The position numbers and the translations under genes were made by a program. The notes under the pieces were generated by a model. The model saw nothing but the letters and a program-made list of their open reading frames with translations. It was not told the origin of the DNA and did not search any database. DNA of 64,000 bases from Thalassoglobus polymorphus (GTDB lineage Bacteria; Planctomycetota; Planctomycetia; Planctomycetales; Planctomycetaceae), in assembly GCF_007744255.1 (NCBI RefSeq), contig NZ_CP036267.1, positions 4,692,001 through 4,756,000 on the forward strand. Direction: 5' to 3'. Shown here piece by piece: positions 17,201-25,668 of this stretch (the stretch's first letter is position 1; every line of letters starts with the position of its first letter).

Positions 17201-18480
17201 CGCGAACTGATCGCGTGTTGCGATTGGAGCACGAACTCGTCAAAGCATGGAACGTGGACGGTTTCATCGTTGCTCAAGTCGGTTCTGAAGTTTACGGAAT
17301 CAGCCCACTCAATGCAGATGGCCACCGAGGTGCGAAACTATTGTGGCCACCAAACGGAGCCAGAATCGACACGCTCGGAGACCGCACAAACCATATGCTC
17401 TCTTTTCAAACTCGCGAAGTTCCAGAACGGCGAGGGTTCCCCAAACTTCCTGCTGAGCGAATGAATGAGTTTGGGCATTTCACAACGATCGTTGGGCCGG
17501 TCCGCGCAGGGTATTTTTGCATTCAACAAAAAGGAATGCTCGTCGCCTATGAAACCGCAACCGGAAAGGAACTTTGGAGACGCTTTGACCTGCCGCAAGA
17601 GGCACTCTGTTTTGGTGATGAAAATATCGTTTGCGTCCTCAGCGAGAAAACGGGTCGGCTGCAGAGTTATTCCGCCTTGGATGGAAGTGTTGTCGAACAG
17701 CGCGATGCTCCCATCAGTTTGGACTCAATCCTCTTCTCTTCCGGCACTCATTTACTCATCGAAAAAGGAGATGTCCCGAGCCTGAAAGAACTCAAGGCGA
17801 GCCAAACTCCATTGAAACTGACATGGCTGAACATTGCCTCCGGGCAGGTCGTTTGGAGTCGAGAATGGAAGGCGGGATCAATTCCATTTGAGCTAGACGG
17901 ATGCTGGACAGGCGTACTGGGTGCAGACGGCACTCTTGAAATCCTGGAGACTCAAAGCGGAAAGACACTTGCGACTCATGAGCTCAACCTTTCCGATCCG
18001 ACCTCGAAGATTGTCTGCAGTGTCGGGGAAGAAGACATTCTGATTGTTCTCTCCGGAACGATTGAAGACGAGCGCCTATTAAACGCTGCTCAGCAGAACG
18101 ATGGATACCGGCGGGTGATGGTGAATGGACCGATCATCTCTATCAGTCGCAATGATGGAAGTTTGCGATGGGAATCGAATCTCGAAAACGCCGCATTCTC
18201 AGTGGATCAACCAGTCGACCTGCCCGTCTTTGTGACCGCGGAAACACGCTTTCCCGAAGAGATGATGGACGATCAAACCCCCGGAAGCCGTATTCAACTC
18301 TTCAATCGCCAAACAGGAAAATTACTGTACAAAGCGGAGTCATTGAGCCCAGTTGTGAAATACAGCGTCAACGGAAATATTGACTCCGGAGTCGTGACGC
18401 TGGTGACACGAACTGCTATCGTGAACGTTAACTTTTCTCCGAGTTCTCCTAGCTCTCAAGATCAGGATGTTGCGAAATGA
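14266..18480 (+). CDS. Large secreted PQQ-like beta-propeller protein
   Basis: 1404 residues. The start is TTG at 14266, supported by TAGGAG six bases upstream; a signal peptide follows (WLRVALCMLTIAAF..., cleavage near ASSQ). After a helical N-terminal region containing a degenerate repeat segment, two PQQ-type propeller regions can be seen at about 230-640 and about 930-1395. Blade signatures such as INDGTLVWSRPLDQ, ATGEEVWTN, KTGNVLWTVD, QTGKLLWET and ATGKELWRRF are present. Between them lies an acidic, Gln/Glu-rich helical linker. Probably a periplasmic or surface binding protein. It overlaps the next gene by ATGA at 18477-18480. Confidence 0.9.
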   Translation: MNRPSAGIARPGSYKFRDSRQLWLRVALCMLTIAAFSPDASSQQTPTPQQSKESEARPEKVPKPDQATEPLNFSFSASVPRNRELERTIQSIPAELRSNNDARIAELIKKVLKEEKPGLVLYRGSLHQPRTLSRDLLLEQPKSVLEAYRRHAEPEAHEQLQVARDSHDLQLLKVVASTYPLTTSGELARKLWNAARWDQGQLPTSGSSTHQSEPEKQLLDKGFRPSIIPAWTTDYKLSDGAIQTIQAGQRDLRENGLSPFSPWEAIFHADLLVTVTPIQIEARRINDGTLVWSRPLDQYGARILKKLSKVESPLRSWNLTRATLFRIFGESLYSKMASDETHLYLTEANEEGSQFDAKKKNRKTANRLTCLDLATGEEVWTNSSLAKSRAFLCGPPIVFGEELLVLAEYRHTSQINLLALEKSTGKLKRRLMLAEVSRPVESPSLEKRDDRRQSIACTIQISDGKAYCPTSAGLLAVVDLIDWSVDWAYRYSRHDVPKSGTGLLKPKLGLTGFQWWSEWHEIQTLIFEDYVAFASPEGQHLTLFHRKTGNVLWTVDREDTLYIATASSQHGVLLIGANTARCLDVQTGKLLWETPLNVPAGRGVSSTTDYLLPDSEQGWTSINLESGEAEHSRFNLLSKWIPYNVTDLQRPRNFLTYNGALFEASFSEMRKLQRIGESADAHEQLSPVWRVLSELEANEAAELTNLDITVHDEDQTQDEESQVSNQHRQSELQLTQEFIRQSVRNDSNSNQTESMATPSEQIHKPEFIRSWFRANLDFALKSQQWERVAVLLGKELTRPIAEDFATERMRRFRIDRWIAAQLAKATKSLSDEDRERIRASLRSAFQHRLLDNPEESQFLAQILSSTPWSLELENVENDQPESLQSSLSQRLLDFKQVAEKTIFLSETHSTPETSNWPVTEPTIHQMARGSSNLYFDPISIRNIDGTPHVGLNLDIEFPGHRAVRFSGKRWERPWPAYLPRTDRVLRLEHELVKAWNVDGFIVAQVGSEVYGISPLNADGHRGAKLLWPPNGARIDTLGDRTNHMLSFQTREVPERRGFPKLPAERMNEFGHFTTIVGPVRAGYFCIQQKGMLVAYETATGKELWRRFDLPQEALCFGDENIVCVLSEKTGRLQSYSALDGSVVEQRDAPISLDSILFSSGTHLLIEKGDVPSLKELKASQTPLKLTWLNIASGQVVWSREWKAGSIPFELDGCWTGVLGADGTLEILETQSGKTLATHELNLSDPTSKIVCSVGEEDILIVLSGTIEDERLLNAAQQNDGYRRVMVNGPIISISRNDGSLRWESNLENAAFSVDQPVDLPVFVTAETRFPEEMMDDQTPGSRIQLFNRQTGKLLYKAESLSPVVKYSVNGNIDSGVVTLVTRTAIVNVNFSPSSPSSQDQDVAK

Positions 18481-19781
18481 AGTTTACAATCAATCTCTTC
18501 GTTTTGTTCGCTTGTGCTTCTCCAATCCTTGCTGCTGACAAACTCCCGCGGCTTCTGGAAGCCATTAACGACGACCACGCCCGAGCAGTCACTGACCTCT
18601 GGACCTACAACGACATTCCAAGTGCTCTCGCTGAAGCTCGAAAAGAGAACAAGCCGCTGTTCGTCACCTTTCGTTGCGTCCCGTGTCGCGACTGCAAAGG
18701 ATTCGACGCAGAAGTCGCAAACGGCAGTGACACCATTGCAAAGATGGCAAAGGAACATTTCATCCCAGTCCGCCAGGTTGAAATGAAAGCAGTCGATCTG
18801 GATCAGTTTCAATTCGATCATGACCTCAACTGGGCAGCCATGTTCATCAATGCAGATGGAACTGTTTACGCTCGATACGGAACCCAAAGCGCTGAAGGTG
18901 CCGACGCCTACAACTCCATCACAGGCCTCAAAAAGACAATGGAACGAGTGCTGGAGTTACACAAAAATTACCCCAAGAACAAAGAAAGCCTTGCACAAAA
19001 ACGAGGCCCTAAAAAAGCAATTCGCTCTGCTCTCGAACTCCCCGGAATGGCGAACGCAGCCTCTCTCGAAGGACTGACCACTCGCAAAAACTGCATACAC
19101 TGCCACATGATTCACGATGCCGAAAATCGCATCGCTCAGGAAAGAGGAACGTTCACGAACGACAATTTTTATCGCTACCCTCTGCCCCAGAATATTGGTC
19201 TCGAAATAGTCCGCGATCACGGCACAAAAATTGAATCGATTAATTCTCAGGGACCTGCTTCTCAATCTGGATTGAAAATTGGTGAAGAACTCAAATCGGT
19301 CAATGGACAGGCCATTGCGTCGATTGCGGACATTCAATTTGTTCTGCACCATCTCCCAAACGATGATGTGATGCTGAAGGTCACCGGGAGCCAATCCGGA
19401 CCGCACGAAATCTCGCTGAAGAAGGGCTGGAAAGTCACTGATGCATCCTGGCGGGGTTCGAATTGGTCCGTGACACCAAATTTGAACACCTGGGCTCCAC
19501 CTGTTGATGAGAAAAAACGAAAAGCGTTGAACATTCCCGAATCTCAAGGAGCTTTGGAAGTCAAATTCATTAACGGTTCAAAAGCTCCCGGGCGGGCTGT
19601 AAAGAAAGCCGGTATCCGCGTTGGAGATGTCCTGATCGAGATGGACGGGAAACCAATCGCGATGACGAATCAGCAGTGGAACCTTGATCTCAAGATGAAC
19701 TACAAAATTGGAGACAAGCTTCCGTTAACGTACATTCGAAATGGGAAACGATATACAGCGGAAGTCGAACTCGTTAAGTGA
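18477..19781 (+). CDS. Exported thioredoxin-like/CxxCH/PDZ protein
   Basis: 434 residues with a signal peptide (1-19). A thioredoxin-like domain (about 40-165) carries C67, C70 and C73 in RCVPCRDCKG. A haem-type CIHCH (C206, C209, H210) follows. A first PDZ domain lies at about 235-315 and a second, degenerate PDZ at about 350-430. From memory, planctomycetes have a Trx7/PDZ (seleno)protein family of this build, in which a selenocysteine can replace one of the cysteines; here all are cysteines. Likely a periplasmic redox or chaperone factor. It is translationally coupled to the upstream propeller gene. Confidence 0.88.
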   Translation: MKFTINLFVLFACASPILAADKLPRLLEAINDDHARAVTDLWTYNDIPSALAEARKENKPLFVTFRCVPCRDCKGFDAEVANGSDTIAKMAKEHFIPVRQVEMKAVDLDQFQFDHDLNWAAMFINADGTVYARYGTQSAEGADAYNSITGLKKTMERVLELHKNYPKNKESLAQKRGPKKAIRSALELPGMANAASLEGLTTRKNCIHCHMIHDAENRIAQERGTFTNDNFYRYPLPQNIGLEIVRDHGTKIESINSQGPASQSGLKIGEELKSVNGQAIASIADIQFVLHHLPNDDVMLKVTGSQSGPHEISLKKGWKVTDASWRGSNWSVTPNLNTWAPPVDEKKRKALNIPESQGALEVKFINGSKAPGRAVKKAGIRVGDVLIEMDGKPIAMTNQQWNLDLKMNYKIGDKLPLTYIRNGKRYTAEVELVK

Positions 19782-19858
19782 TCGCCAGACACAGGTGAAT
19801 TGATGGTGAAGAAAATCGCATCGCAACATACCAATCCGACCAATTGAAAAGTGTGCCT

Positions 19859-19963
19859 GAGAGATGTTTGCTCTACCGTGTCCCCGTGAAGAACAGTTTT
19901 CTCAATTGAAATCGCTGTTCGCCACGAGGCAGATCCTGCAAACCAATTCGAAAGATGCTCTTA
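19859..19963 (+). repeat. R1 repeat copy B
   Basis: Core TTGCTCTACCGTGTCCCCGTGAAGAAC ... (20-base limit applies) then GCTGTTCGCCACGAGGCAG and CCAATTCGAAAGATGCTC. Its terminal TA is shared with the adjoining R2 copy at 19962-20042. Confidence 0.8.
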
Positions 19964-20042
19964 AAACCAGTCCAGAAACCTCTGGAACAGCTGCTTTCCT
20001 CAACGTTTGAGAGAGCAATTTCAAATTTCAGGCTCAGCTCTA
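19962..20042 (+). repeat. R2 repeat abutting R1 copy B
   Basis: 81 bp, from TTAAAACCAGTCCAGAAACC to TTTCAGGCTCAGCTCTA, with the family centre CTCAACGTTTGAGAGAGC. It appears inserted at the terminal TA of the R1 copy. Confidence 0.75.
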
Positions 20043-20130
20043 GAAAGAGCAGGCGTCACAAAGCGTTCGGCTCAGGAGAAGAAGTTCGTGGCTTCAGTTG
20101 CTACACTTGCTTCCTATGTCGGTCACTGAC

Positions 20131-20234
20131 TAGAGCTTTTTTGACAACGATGTACGCGTCTGCCACGTGGACATGTGCGAATTCCCACATGAAAAAGCAC
20201 TCTCCACGGGCACGAAAAACACGAAAGTGTTCTA
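20131..20234 (-). repeat. R1 repeat copy K, long-diverged
   Basis: Exactly 104 bp with TAGAGC at the left end and TTCTA at the right end. TGCCCGTGGAGAG and CCACGTGGCAG occupy the same positions as the corresponding core parts in copy J. Confidence 0.65.
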
Positions 20235-20321
20235 GCAACCTCACTCGCACTCACTTCTCAGGTTTGCCTTTCGCTTTGGCTGCAAGCAGTAGCTCGCGAG
20301 GGTCTGAGAATTTCATTTTTC

Positions 20322-23300
20322 ATGGATGATAATCGAAACAAGACTATGCGTTTGATATCCTATCTTCTACTGCTTTCGTGTTTTCTGCTGAACTCACTCT
20401 CCCTTCCAATTGCGTCTGCTCAACTTCCTGTCATCGAGCAAGCTCCCGATGAGAATGAAGCAGCGCGCACCCAGACAGTGACACGTGAAGGGGTCGATTC
20501 CCTGAAGACACAAATCGAGTCATCAGCGGAGTTAAAAGAGGAAGAAAAACAAGCTGCACTCAGTTCTATTCAGAACGCCATTGTTGAGTTAACCACGGCA
20601 GCTGAGTATTCGAATCGAGAACAGGCTGCGAAGAACGATCTTTCGAAAGTCGATGATCTCCGAAACCACATTCAAAGTGAACTCGCTGATCTGAAGAAAA
20701 AGAAACCCGAGACTCCTCCCAACGATGCAGAACTCGTCAATCTCGGGCAGGATCTTGCCGTCAAGAAGGCTGAGCTAGCGGAAGCTCAAACCAACCTCAG
20801 CAGCCTCGAAGCGCGAATCGAAGGTCGAACCGAGCGGCAGCGCGCGAAGAAGGACCGCCTCGCTGCGATTCCCGCTGAGCTTGAAGCAACCAAGAAGAAA
20901 CTGACTCAACTTCCGTCACCGGAAGAGACCACGCTGATCTCAAAAGCGGAACAGGCCTCGCTACTCGCGACAAAAAAACGGCTAGAGCTTGAACCGACAA
21001 TGCTGCAAACCGAACTCTCCTTGAGTAGTGCCAAGGAAGCAGTTGCACTCTCACAAATGGAACGAGAACTCGCGAACCTTCGCGTCGACCGTCTCAAGCA
21101 AGAAGTTCAGGCTTACACGGATGCGGTCAATACGGCAAGACGGGAAAACGCGAAGACACTCAAAGAAGACATCACGCTAGAAGCCGAGCGGGCCTTGGAT
21201 TCAGGAGAACCCTGGAAGAAAGAACTTGCCGGGATTCTCACACACACAACGAAAATCATTGACGTCGAACTCAGCGTTCAAAACAAACTCCAGGCACTGC
21301 AAAAACAAATCTCTGAATCGAGAGAAGAGAGAGAATCGCTCGCCGAATCGCTCGCACAGGTCAAAAGCCGTGAAAGCCGGATAGGGTCGAGCCGATCTTT
21401 CGGAATGCGTCTACGACAACAACGCTCAACCATCCCTGACGTGGACGTTTTAAACAGTCAAATCCGAAGTCGTTCTCAAACTTACGAACAGACGCAAATT
21501 CGCTACTTCGAAACGCGTGAAGAAAGAAAAAAACTCGACAATCTCGAAGAAAAAATCGCTGCAGTTCTGCCAAATACAAACAATGACATCGAAATCTCCG
21601 ACGAGGACGCAGACGAGATTGACCCCACCGAAGTTCGACTCAGAGAGGCATTGACCCAACAGAGAGAAGCGCTGGATCGTCTCATTTTGATTTACGATCA
21701 GTACGCGGAAGAACTCGACAACTACAACGCCGAACAAGCGTACCTCATTCAACTCAGCAACGAAATCACAACCTATATTGATCGCCGCGTCCTCTGGATT
21801 CGCAGCCATGATCCATTGTCGATTCGGACTCTAACAAGTGATATCAACAGCTTGCGAGTCCTGTTTGATTCCGACATCTGGCAAAAACTCATCGGATTAT
21901 TATTTACCGATTTCTGGTCACACCTGTTTGTCTACTCGCTCATGATTGTGATCTGGGGATTCTTAATTGTCACCCAGTCCCGGCAATCGCGACGGATTCA
22001 GCAAACTGGAAAAAAAGCAGCGAGTCGGCTCAACACATCAATGAAACCGACCGTCCAGTCCATGCTGATGACTTTCAGCAAATCACTCCTTTTGCCGTTG
22101 CCAATCTTATTTATTGGCTGGAGACTGAATGTCGCCTCCAACCTTATTGATCCCAATCTCCCGTACTTCCCACACTTTATCAACCTCTCCTCCAACTTGC
22201 TCATTGTTGCGACGGGGTTGTTTTGCCTTGAGTTCATACGCAATGTCCACCGTCCACAAGGTTTGGCTCAGTCACACTTCAATTGGCCAAAACTATCCTG
22301 TGAAATTGTCGCAAAACAGACTCAATCATTTCTCTATTTTGTGACTCCACTCGTTGTCATGATCGCCGTCCTGACTGCATGGAATTCAGAGGGGGAGCCG
22401 GAATCGCTCTCGCGAATTTTTTCGATTGCTGTTTACCTGTTACTGGCATCGGCTCTTCATCAACTCGTCGGTAACGAAAAGGGTGCGATCAGTCCTTGGG
22501 TCAACGCAAACCGAAATGGCTGGACCGACCGATTTTCGACAATTTTGCACTTCCTCTCCGTTGCCGTTCCGGTAGCGCTCGCTACGCTCACAGCTTCTGG
22601 ATTCACATACGCTTCCGATCGGCTTGCCTTGAAACTTGCCGAAACGATTATGCTTATCTTTGGAGTGCTTTTCATCCGAGCACTCTTTCTCCGCTGGCTG
22701 ACATTTCGCCATCGACGTTTAGCAATTGAAGAGGCTCGCGAAGCTCGGGCTGCACTTGCAAGGATCGATAAAGACCACGAAACCGCACGGAATCAAACAG
22801 CCAGCGAAATCCAAGAAAGCAAGTCAATCCTTGCAGAAGTCAGTGCCCAATCACGAAGGCTTCTCAACACAAGCGTTGTTGTCTTTCTGCTTGTCGGTGT
22901 TTGGTTTATCTGGACCGACGTACTGCCTGCACTCCATTACTTTGATGACTTCACTCTTCCGGGAACTGACCTTCGGCTTCCCAATCTCCTTGTCGCGATT
23001 GTCGTGGCAATTCTCACCGCAACCGCCGCTCGAAACATCCCCGGGCTGTTGCAAATCACCCTACTCGAATGGTTGCCTATCGAAAAATCGAGCCGATACG
23101 CAATCGGTGCATTGATTCAATATGGAATCGCAGTCATCGGAATTCTGGCAATCAGCGAACCACTGAATATTGGCTGGGATAAAGTTCAATGGTTAGCAGC
23201 AGCCTTGACCTTTGGTCTCGGTTTTGGACTGCAGGAGATCTTCGCCAACTTTGTGTCTGGTCTCATCATCCTGTTTGAGCAACCGGTTCGCATTGGTGAT

Positions 23301-23816
23301 GTTGTGACCATCGATGGGGTCTCTGGAATTGTCAACAGAATTCGCATTCGCTCGACGACAATCGTTGACTGGGACCGCAAAGAGTACATTGTTCCCAATC
23401 GTGAATTCATCACTGGAAAGCTACTCAACTGGACGCTCTCCGACAGCACAACACGCATCGTCCTCCAAGTTGGAGTCGCTTACGGAACAGATCCTGAAAC
23501 GGTTCGAGAAATGTTGTTGAAAATTATCCGTGATCAACCTCACGTGATGAGAGACCCATCACCGTCGGTTACATTCGATACGTTTGGCGACAGCTCTCTC
23601 GATTTCACGCTACGGGCATTTCTTCCTAACCTGGATAATCGAGTCGAAACAATTCACCAACTGAACGTCGAAATCAATCGGCAGTTCAGCGAAGCTGGGA
23701 TCGAAATCCCGTTTCCTCAGCGTGACCTGCACGTTCGGTCATCGGTCCATTTGCCCATCACAAACGACGCCTCCGAAACTCATATCGTAACACCACAAAG
23801 CGACGCTGAAGGATAA
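20322..23816 (+). CDS. Large MscS-type mechanosensitive channel (KefA/MscK-like)
   Basis: 1164 residues; an ATG at 20346 (MRLISYLLLLSCFLL...) would place the signal peptide at the very start and may be the true one. A long periplasmic coiled-coil region (about 40-490, Glu/Lys/Ala/Leu-rich) is followed by about ten membrane segments and a second cytoplasmic helical loop (about 800-840). The MscS pore and beta domain is at about 955-1160: FGLGFGLQEIFANFVSGLI, EQPVRIGDVV, VPNREFI. It should release osmolytes on hypo-osmotic stress. It stands alone after repeats R1/R2 and is 4 bp from the next gene. Confidence 0.92.
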   Translation: MDDNRNKTMRLISYLLLLSCFLLNSLSLPIASAQLPVIEQAPDENEAARTQTVTREGVDSLKTQIESSAELKEEEKQAALSSIQNAIVELTTAAEYSNREQAAKNDLSKVDDLRNHIQSELADLKKKKPETPPNDAELVNLGQDLAVKKAELAEAQTNLSSLEARIEGRTERQRAKKDRLAAIPAELEATKKKLTQLPSPEETTLISKAEQASLLATKKRLELEPTMLQTELSLSSAKEAVALSQMERELANLRVDRLKQEVQAYTDAVNTARRENAKTLKEDITLEAERALDSGEPWKKELAGILTHTTKIIDVELSVQNKLQALQKQISESREERESLAESLAQVKSRESRIGSSRSFGMRLRQQRSTIPDVDVLNSQIRSRSQTYEQTQIRYFETREERKKLDNLEEKIAAVLPNTNNDIEISDEDADEIDPTEVRLREALTQQREALDRLILIYDQYAEELDNYNAEQAYLIQLSNEITTYIDRRVLWIRSHDPLSIRTLTSDINSLRVLFDSDIWQKLIGLLFTDFWSHLFVYSLMIVIWGFLIVTQSRQSRRIQQTGKKAASRLNTSMKPTVQSMLMTFSKSLLLPLPILFIGWRLNVASNLIDPNLPYFPHFINLSSNLLIVATGLFCLEFIRNVHRPQGLAQSHFNWPKLSCEIVAKQTQSFLYFVTPLVVMIAVLTAWNSEGEPESLSRIFSIAVYLLLASALHQLVGNEKGAISPWVNANRNGWTDRFSTILHFLSVAVPVALATLTASGFTYASDRLALKLAETIMLIFGVLFIRALFLRWLTFRHRRLAIEEAREARAALARIDKDHETARNQTASEIQESKSILAEVSAQSRRLLNTSVVVFLLVGVWFIWTDVLPALHYFDDFTLPGTDLRLPNLLVAIVVAILTATAARNIPGLLQITLLEWLPIEKSSRYAIGALIQYGIAVIGILAISEPLNIGWDKVQWLAAALTFGLGFGLQEIFANFVSGLIILFEQPVRIGDVVTIDGVSGIVNRIRIRSTTIVDWDRKEYIVPNREFITGKLLNWTLSDSTTRIVLQVGVAYGTDPETVREMLLKIIRDQPHVMRDPSPSVTFDTFGDSSLDFTLRAFLPNLDNRVETIHQLNVEINRQFSEAGIEIPFPQRDLHVRSSVHLPITNDASETHIVTPQSDAEG

Positions 23817-23820
23817 CCTG

Positions 23821-24681
23821 ATGTTGAATTTCTTACGGCTAACGGAGTCACGTTTTTTCACTGCACCGCTCTTCATCGCATCGCTTGTGATGATGCTGGC
23901 TCCGTTGGAGTCATTTGCTGAAGAAGAAAACTCTTCAGGAACACTTGAGTTGCTGAAAATTTTCCGAAGCGAGTTTATCGAGATCACTCCCGGAGAGGGT
24001 AAGTTTCCCAAAACGGTCTCGATTGGCTCCAACTCTGGCCCTGAATCAGAACGTCCAGTTCACGAAGTCACGTTCACAAAGAAATTCTCGGTTTCCAAAT
24101 ACGAGGTTTATCAAAACCTGTATGAAGCCGTCATGGGCAGCAACCCGAGTCGCTGGAAAGGACCACGAAATTCAGCCGAACGAATGACCATCGCGGAAGC
24201 TGAACAGTTTTGTAGAAAAGTTACCAATCTACTGGTTCAACACAAATTGATTGAGCCAAAACAAGTCGTTCGATTGCCCACTGAGCAGGAGTGGGAATAC
24301 TTCACACGTGCAGGCTCAACGACAGCTTACAGCTTTGGAGAGAAGGCTCAACTCCCCGGAGACGCCGGGAATAAGGCCTCTCTGCTTGATCCATATGCTT
24401 GGCACACCGGGAATGCGGCTGGGAACGACCCAGAAGTTGGCGTTCTCAAACCCAATCCCTGGGGGCTTTACGATGTTCATGGATACTTATGGGAATACTG
24501 CTCGGATGACTGGAAGCCCAACTACTCCGAGAACACAAAAGTTAACGAGAACCTTGCCACAATTCGTGGTGGTTCCTGGAAAGATCCTTTTTCCCGCCTC
24601 ACATCCTCCGCTCGCTTGCCGTTCCCCAAATCCGGTCGAGATGATGCCGTTGGTTTTCGCTGCGTACTGAGTCAGGAATAA
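23821..24681 (+). CDS. FGE-sulfatase (SUMF1)-type domain protein, exported
   Basis: 286 residues with a signal peptide (about 1-33). The formylglycine-generating-enzyme fold spans about 50-284: a start SIGSNSGPESERPVHEV, KYEVYQNLYEAVMGSNPSRW, RLPTEQEWEYFTRAG, NPWGLYDVHGYLWEYC, RGGSWKDP and GFRCV. No gene for a sulfatase is nearby. The two catalytic cysteines of true FGE are not evident in their usual positions, so this is more likely one of the many non-catalytic FGE-fold proteins of planctomycetes. It starts 4 bp after the MscS gene, so they are probably co-transcribed. Confidence 0.88.
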   Translation: MLNFLRLTESRFFTAPLFIASLVMMLAPLESFAEEENSSGTLELLKIFRSEFIEITPGEGKFPKTVSIGSNSGPESERPVHEVTFTKKFSVSKYEVYQNLYEAVMGSNPSRWKGPRNSAERMTIAEAEQFCRKVTNLLVQHKLIEPKQVVRLPTEQEWEYFTRAGSTTAYSFGEKAQLPGDAGNKASLLDPYAWHTGNAAGNDPEVGVLKPNPWGLYDVHGYLWEYCSDDWKPNYSENTKVNENLATIRGGSWKDPFSRLTSSARLPFPKSGRDDAVGFRCVLSQE

Positions 24682-24822
24682 CGAACCGAAGCCTTTGAAA
24701 TCAGATCCAGCAGCGCGAAGTCGATTTCGATTGCTGTTTGCCTCGACAAGCCAACGAAAAAAGGCGGCACGCAAGGGGAATGCGAACCGCCAAAACAAAT
24801 GGTATAGATCAAGTTTCTTACA

Positions 24823-25437
24823 TCAGGACTCAATCTTGATCTCAACCACACGTCCCATAATCAGGCGAACATATCGTTCAACCTTCTTTTCTTTTCCGTC
24901 GGGATCCTTCACTTTTGCCTGAATCCGGTAGATATGCTCCAGACCTGGATAGAGAGGCTTGGTTTCAAAGTGCCAGATATTAGGGTCCTTTGCATCTCGA
25001 AATCCATCAATGGTCGCTTCGGTTCGCATCGGATTCATATCATGGACGACAACTTCTTTGGCATCAGCAATTCGAACATCAATCATTCCCACACGAGGAT
25101 GTTTCTCAACAGGGACAGGTCTCGAAGGGAGGATAAATGTTTGTCCGATTGTTCCTGGAGGAGGAGCGGGCTGCGACATATTCACCGCAGGAGCAGCAAC
25201 CCGAGGAGAATACTGTTTCGAATACTGCTGCGAATACTGAAACGATCCGTAGCCATACCCATAATTCGAATAGGCTCCTCCATAGGGGGCCGGTGCATAA
25301 TAGCTCGCCCCACCATGCTTGATATGCTTCCCATGTTTCACAACATGGTATGGACCGCTCGCTTCGGATAAGTCTCCACAACAAAGACTCATAAGCGAAA
25401 CAACGCAGACCGTGCAAATTGTTTTCGTTGAAAACAT
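24823..25437 (-). CDS. Secreted TIGR03000-type protein with Tyr/Gly-rich linker
   Basis: 204 residues. Signal peptide 1-26 (MFSTKTICTVCVVSLMSL...). A His/Lys-rich segment is followed by a Tyr/Gly/Ser/Gln-rich low-complexity stretch (about 45-80) and a Pro-rich linker. The C-terminal about 85 residues resemble the TIGR03000 beta-sandwich: IDVRIADAKEVVVHD, a Phe/Pro turn KPLYPGLEHIYRIQA, then KKVERYVRLIMGRVVEI. TIGR03000 is largely confined to planctomycetes; its function is unknown and it may be a cell-surface module. AGAGGTTT precedes the ATG, and two strong hairpins lie in its upstream region. Confidence 0.82.
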   Translation of the reverse strand: MFSTKTICTVCVVSLMSLCCGDLSEASGPYHVVKHGKHIKHGGASYYAPAPYGGAYSNYGYGYGSFQYSQQYSKQYSPRVAAPAVNMSQPAPPPGTIGQTFILPSRPVPVEKHPRVGMIDVRIADAKEVVVHDMNPMRTEATIDGFRDAKDPNIWHFETKPLYPGLEHIYRIQAKVKDPDGKEKKVERYVRLIMGRVVEIKIES

Positions 25438-25464
25438 CCCAAACCTCTTGAATGAAAAATGAGG

Positions 25465-25494
25465 TCGCTGCGACGGAAAAAACCGTCGCAGCGA
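25465..25494. other. Perfect 12-bp hairpin 27 bp upstream of the TIGR03000 gene
   Basis: TCGCTGCGACGG (25465-25476), an AAAAAA loop and CCGTCGCAGCGA (25483-25494) form a perfect palindrome with no T-tract after it on the minus strand. It is close enough to the start codon to be in the 5' leader. Confidence 0.7.
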
Positions 25495-25508
25495 AAACGC
25501 TCATGGTT

Positions 25509-25540
25509 TTCGCAATCGCAATTTGACTTGTGATTGCGAA
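25509..25540. other. 9-bp inverted repeat upstream of the TIGR03000 gene
   Basis: TTCGCAATC (25509-25517) and GATTGCGAA (25532-25540) are perfect inverted repeats separated by 14 bp. The arms could be an operator or a leader hairpin; nothing decides between these. Confidence 0.5.
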
Positions 25541-25604
25541 GGGTGGTGGACCCACTTCAAATTTACCACACCCTGCGATGTAAGCCTCTTTTCTTTCGGG
25601 GTTC

Positions 25605-25637
25605 AAAAAAAAAGCCCGCTCTTTCTCAAGCGGGCTT
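25605..25637 (-). terminator. Rho-independent terminator of the metallo-hydrolase gene
   Basis: AAGCCCGCT (25612-25620) and AGCGGGCTT (25629-25637) form a perfect 9-bp stem with an 8-nt loop. On the minus strand nine T residues follow (25605-25613). It lies 32 bp past the stop of the gene at 25669-26730. Confidence 0.9.
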
Positions 25638-25668
25638 CGGCAAAGTTTTTGGGATTGGAAAGAAGGGC

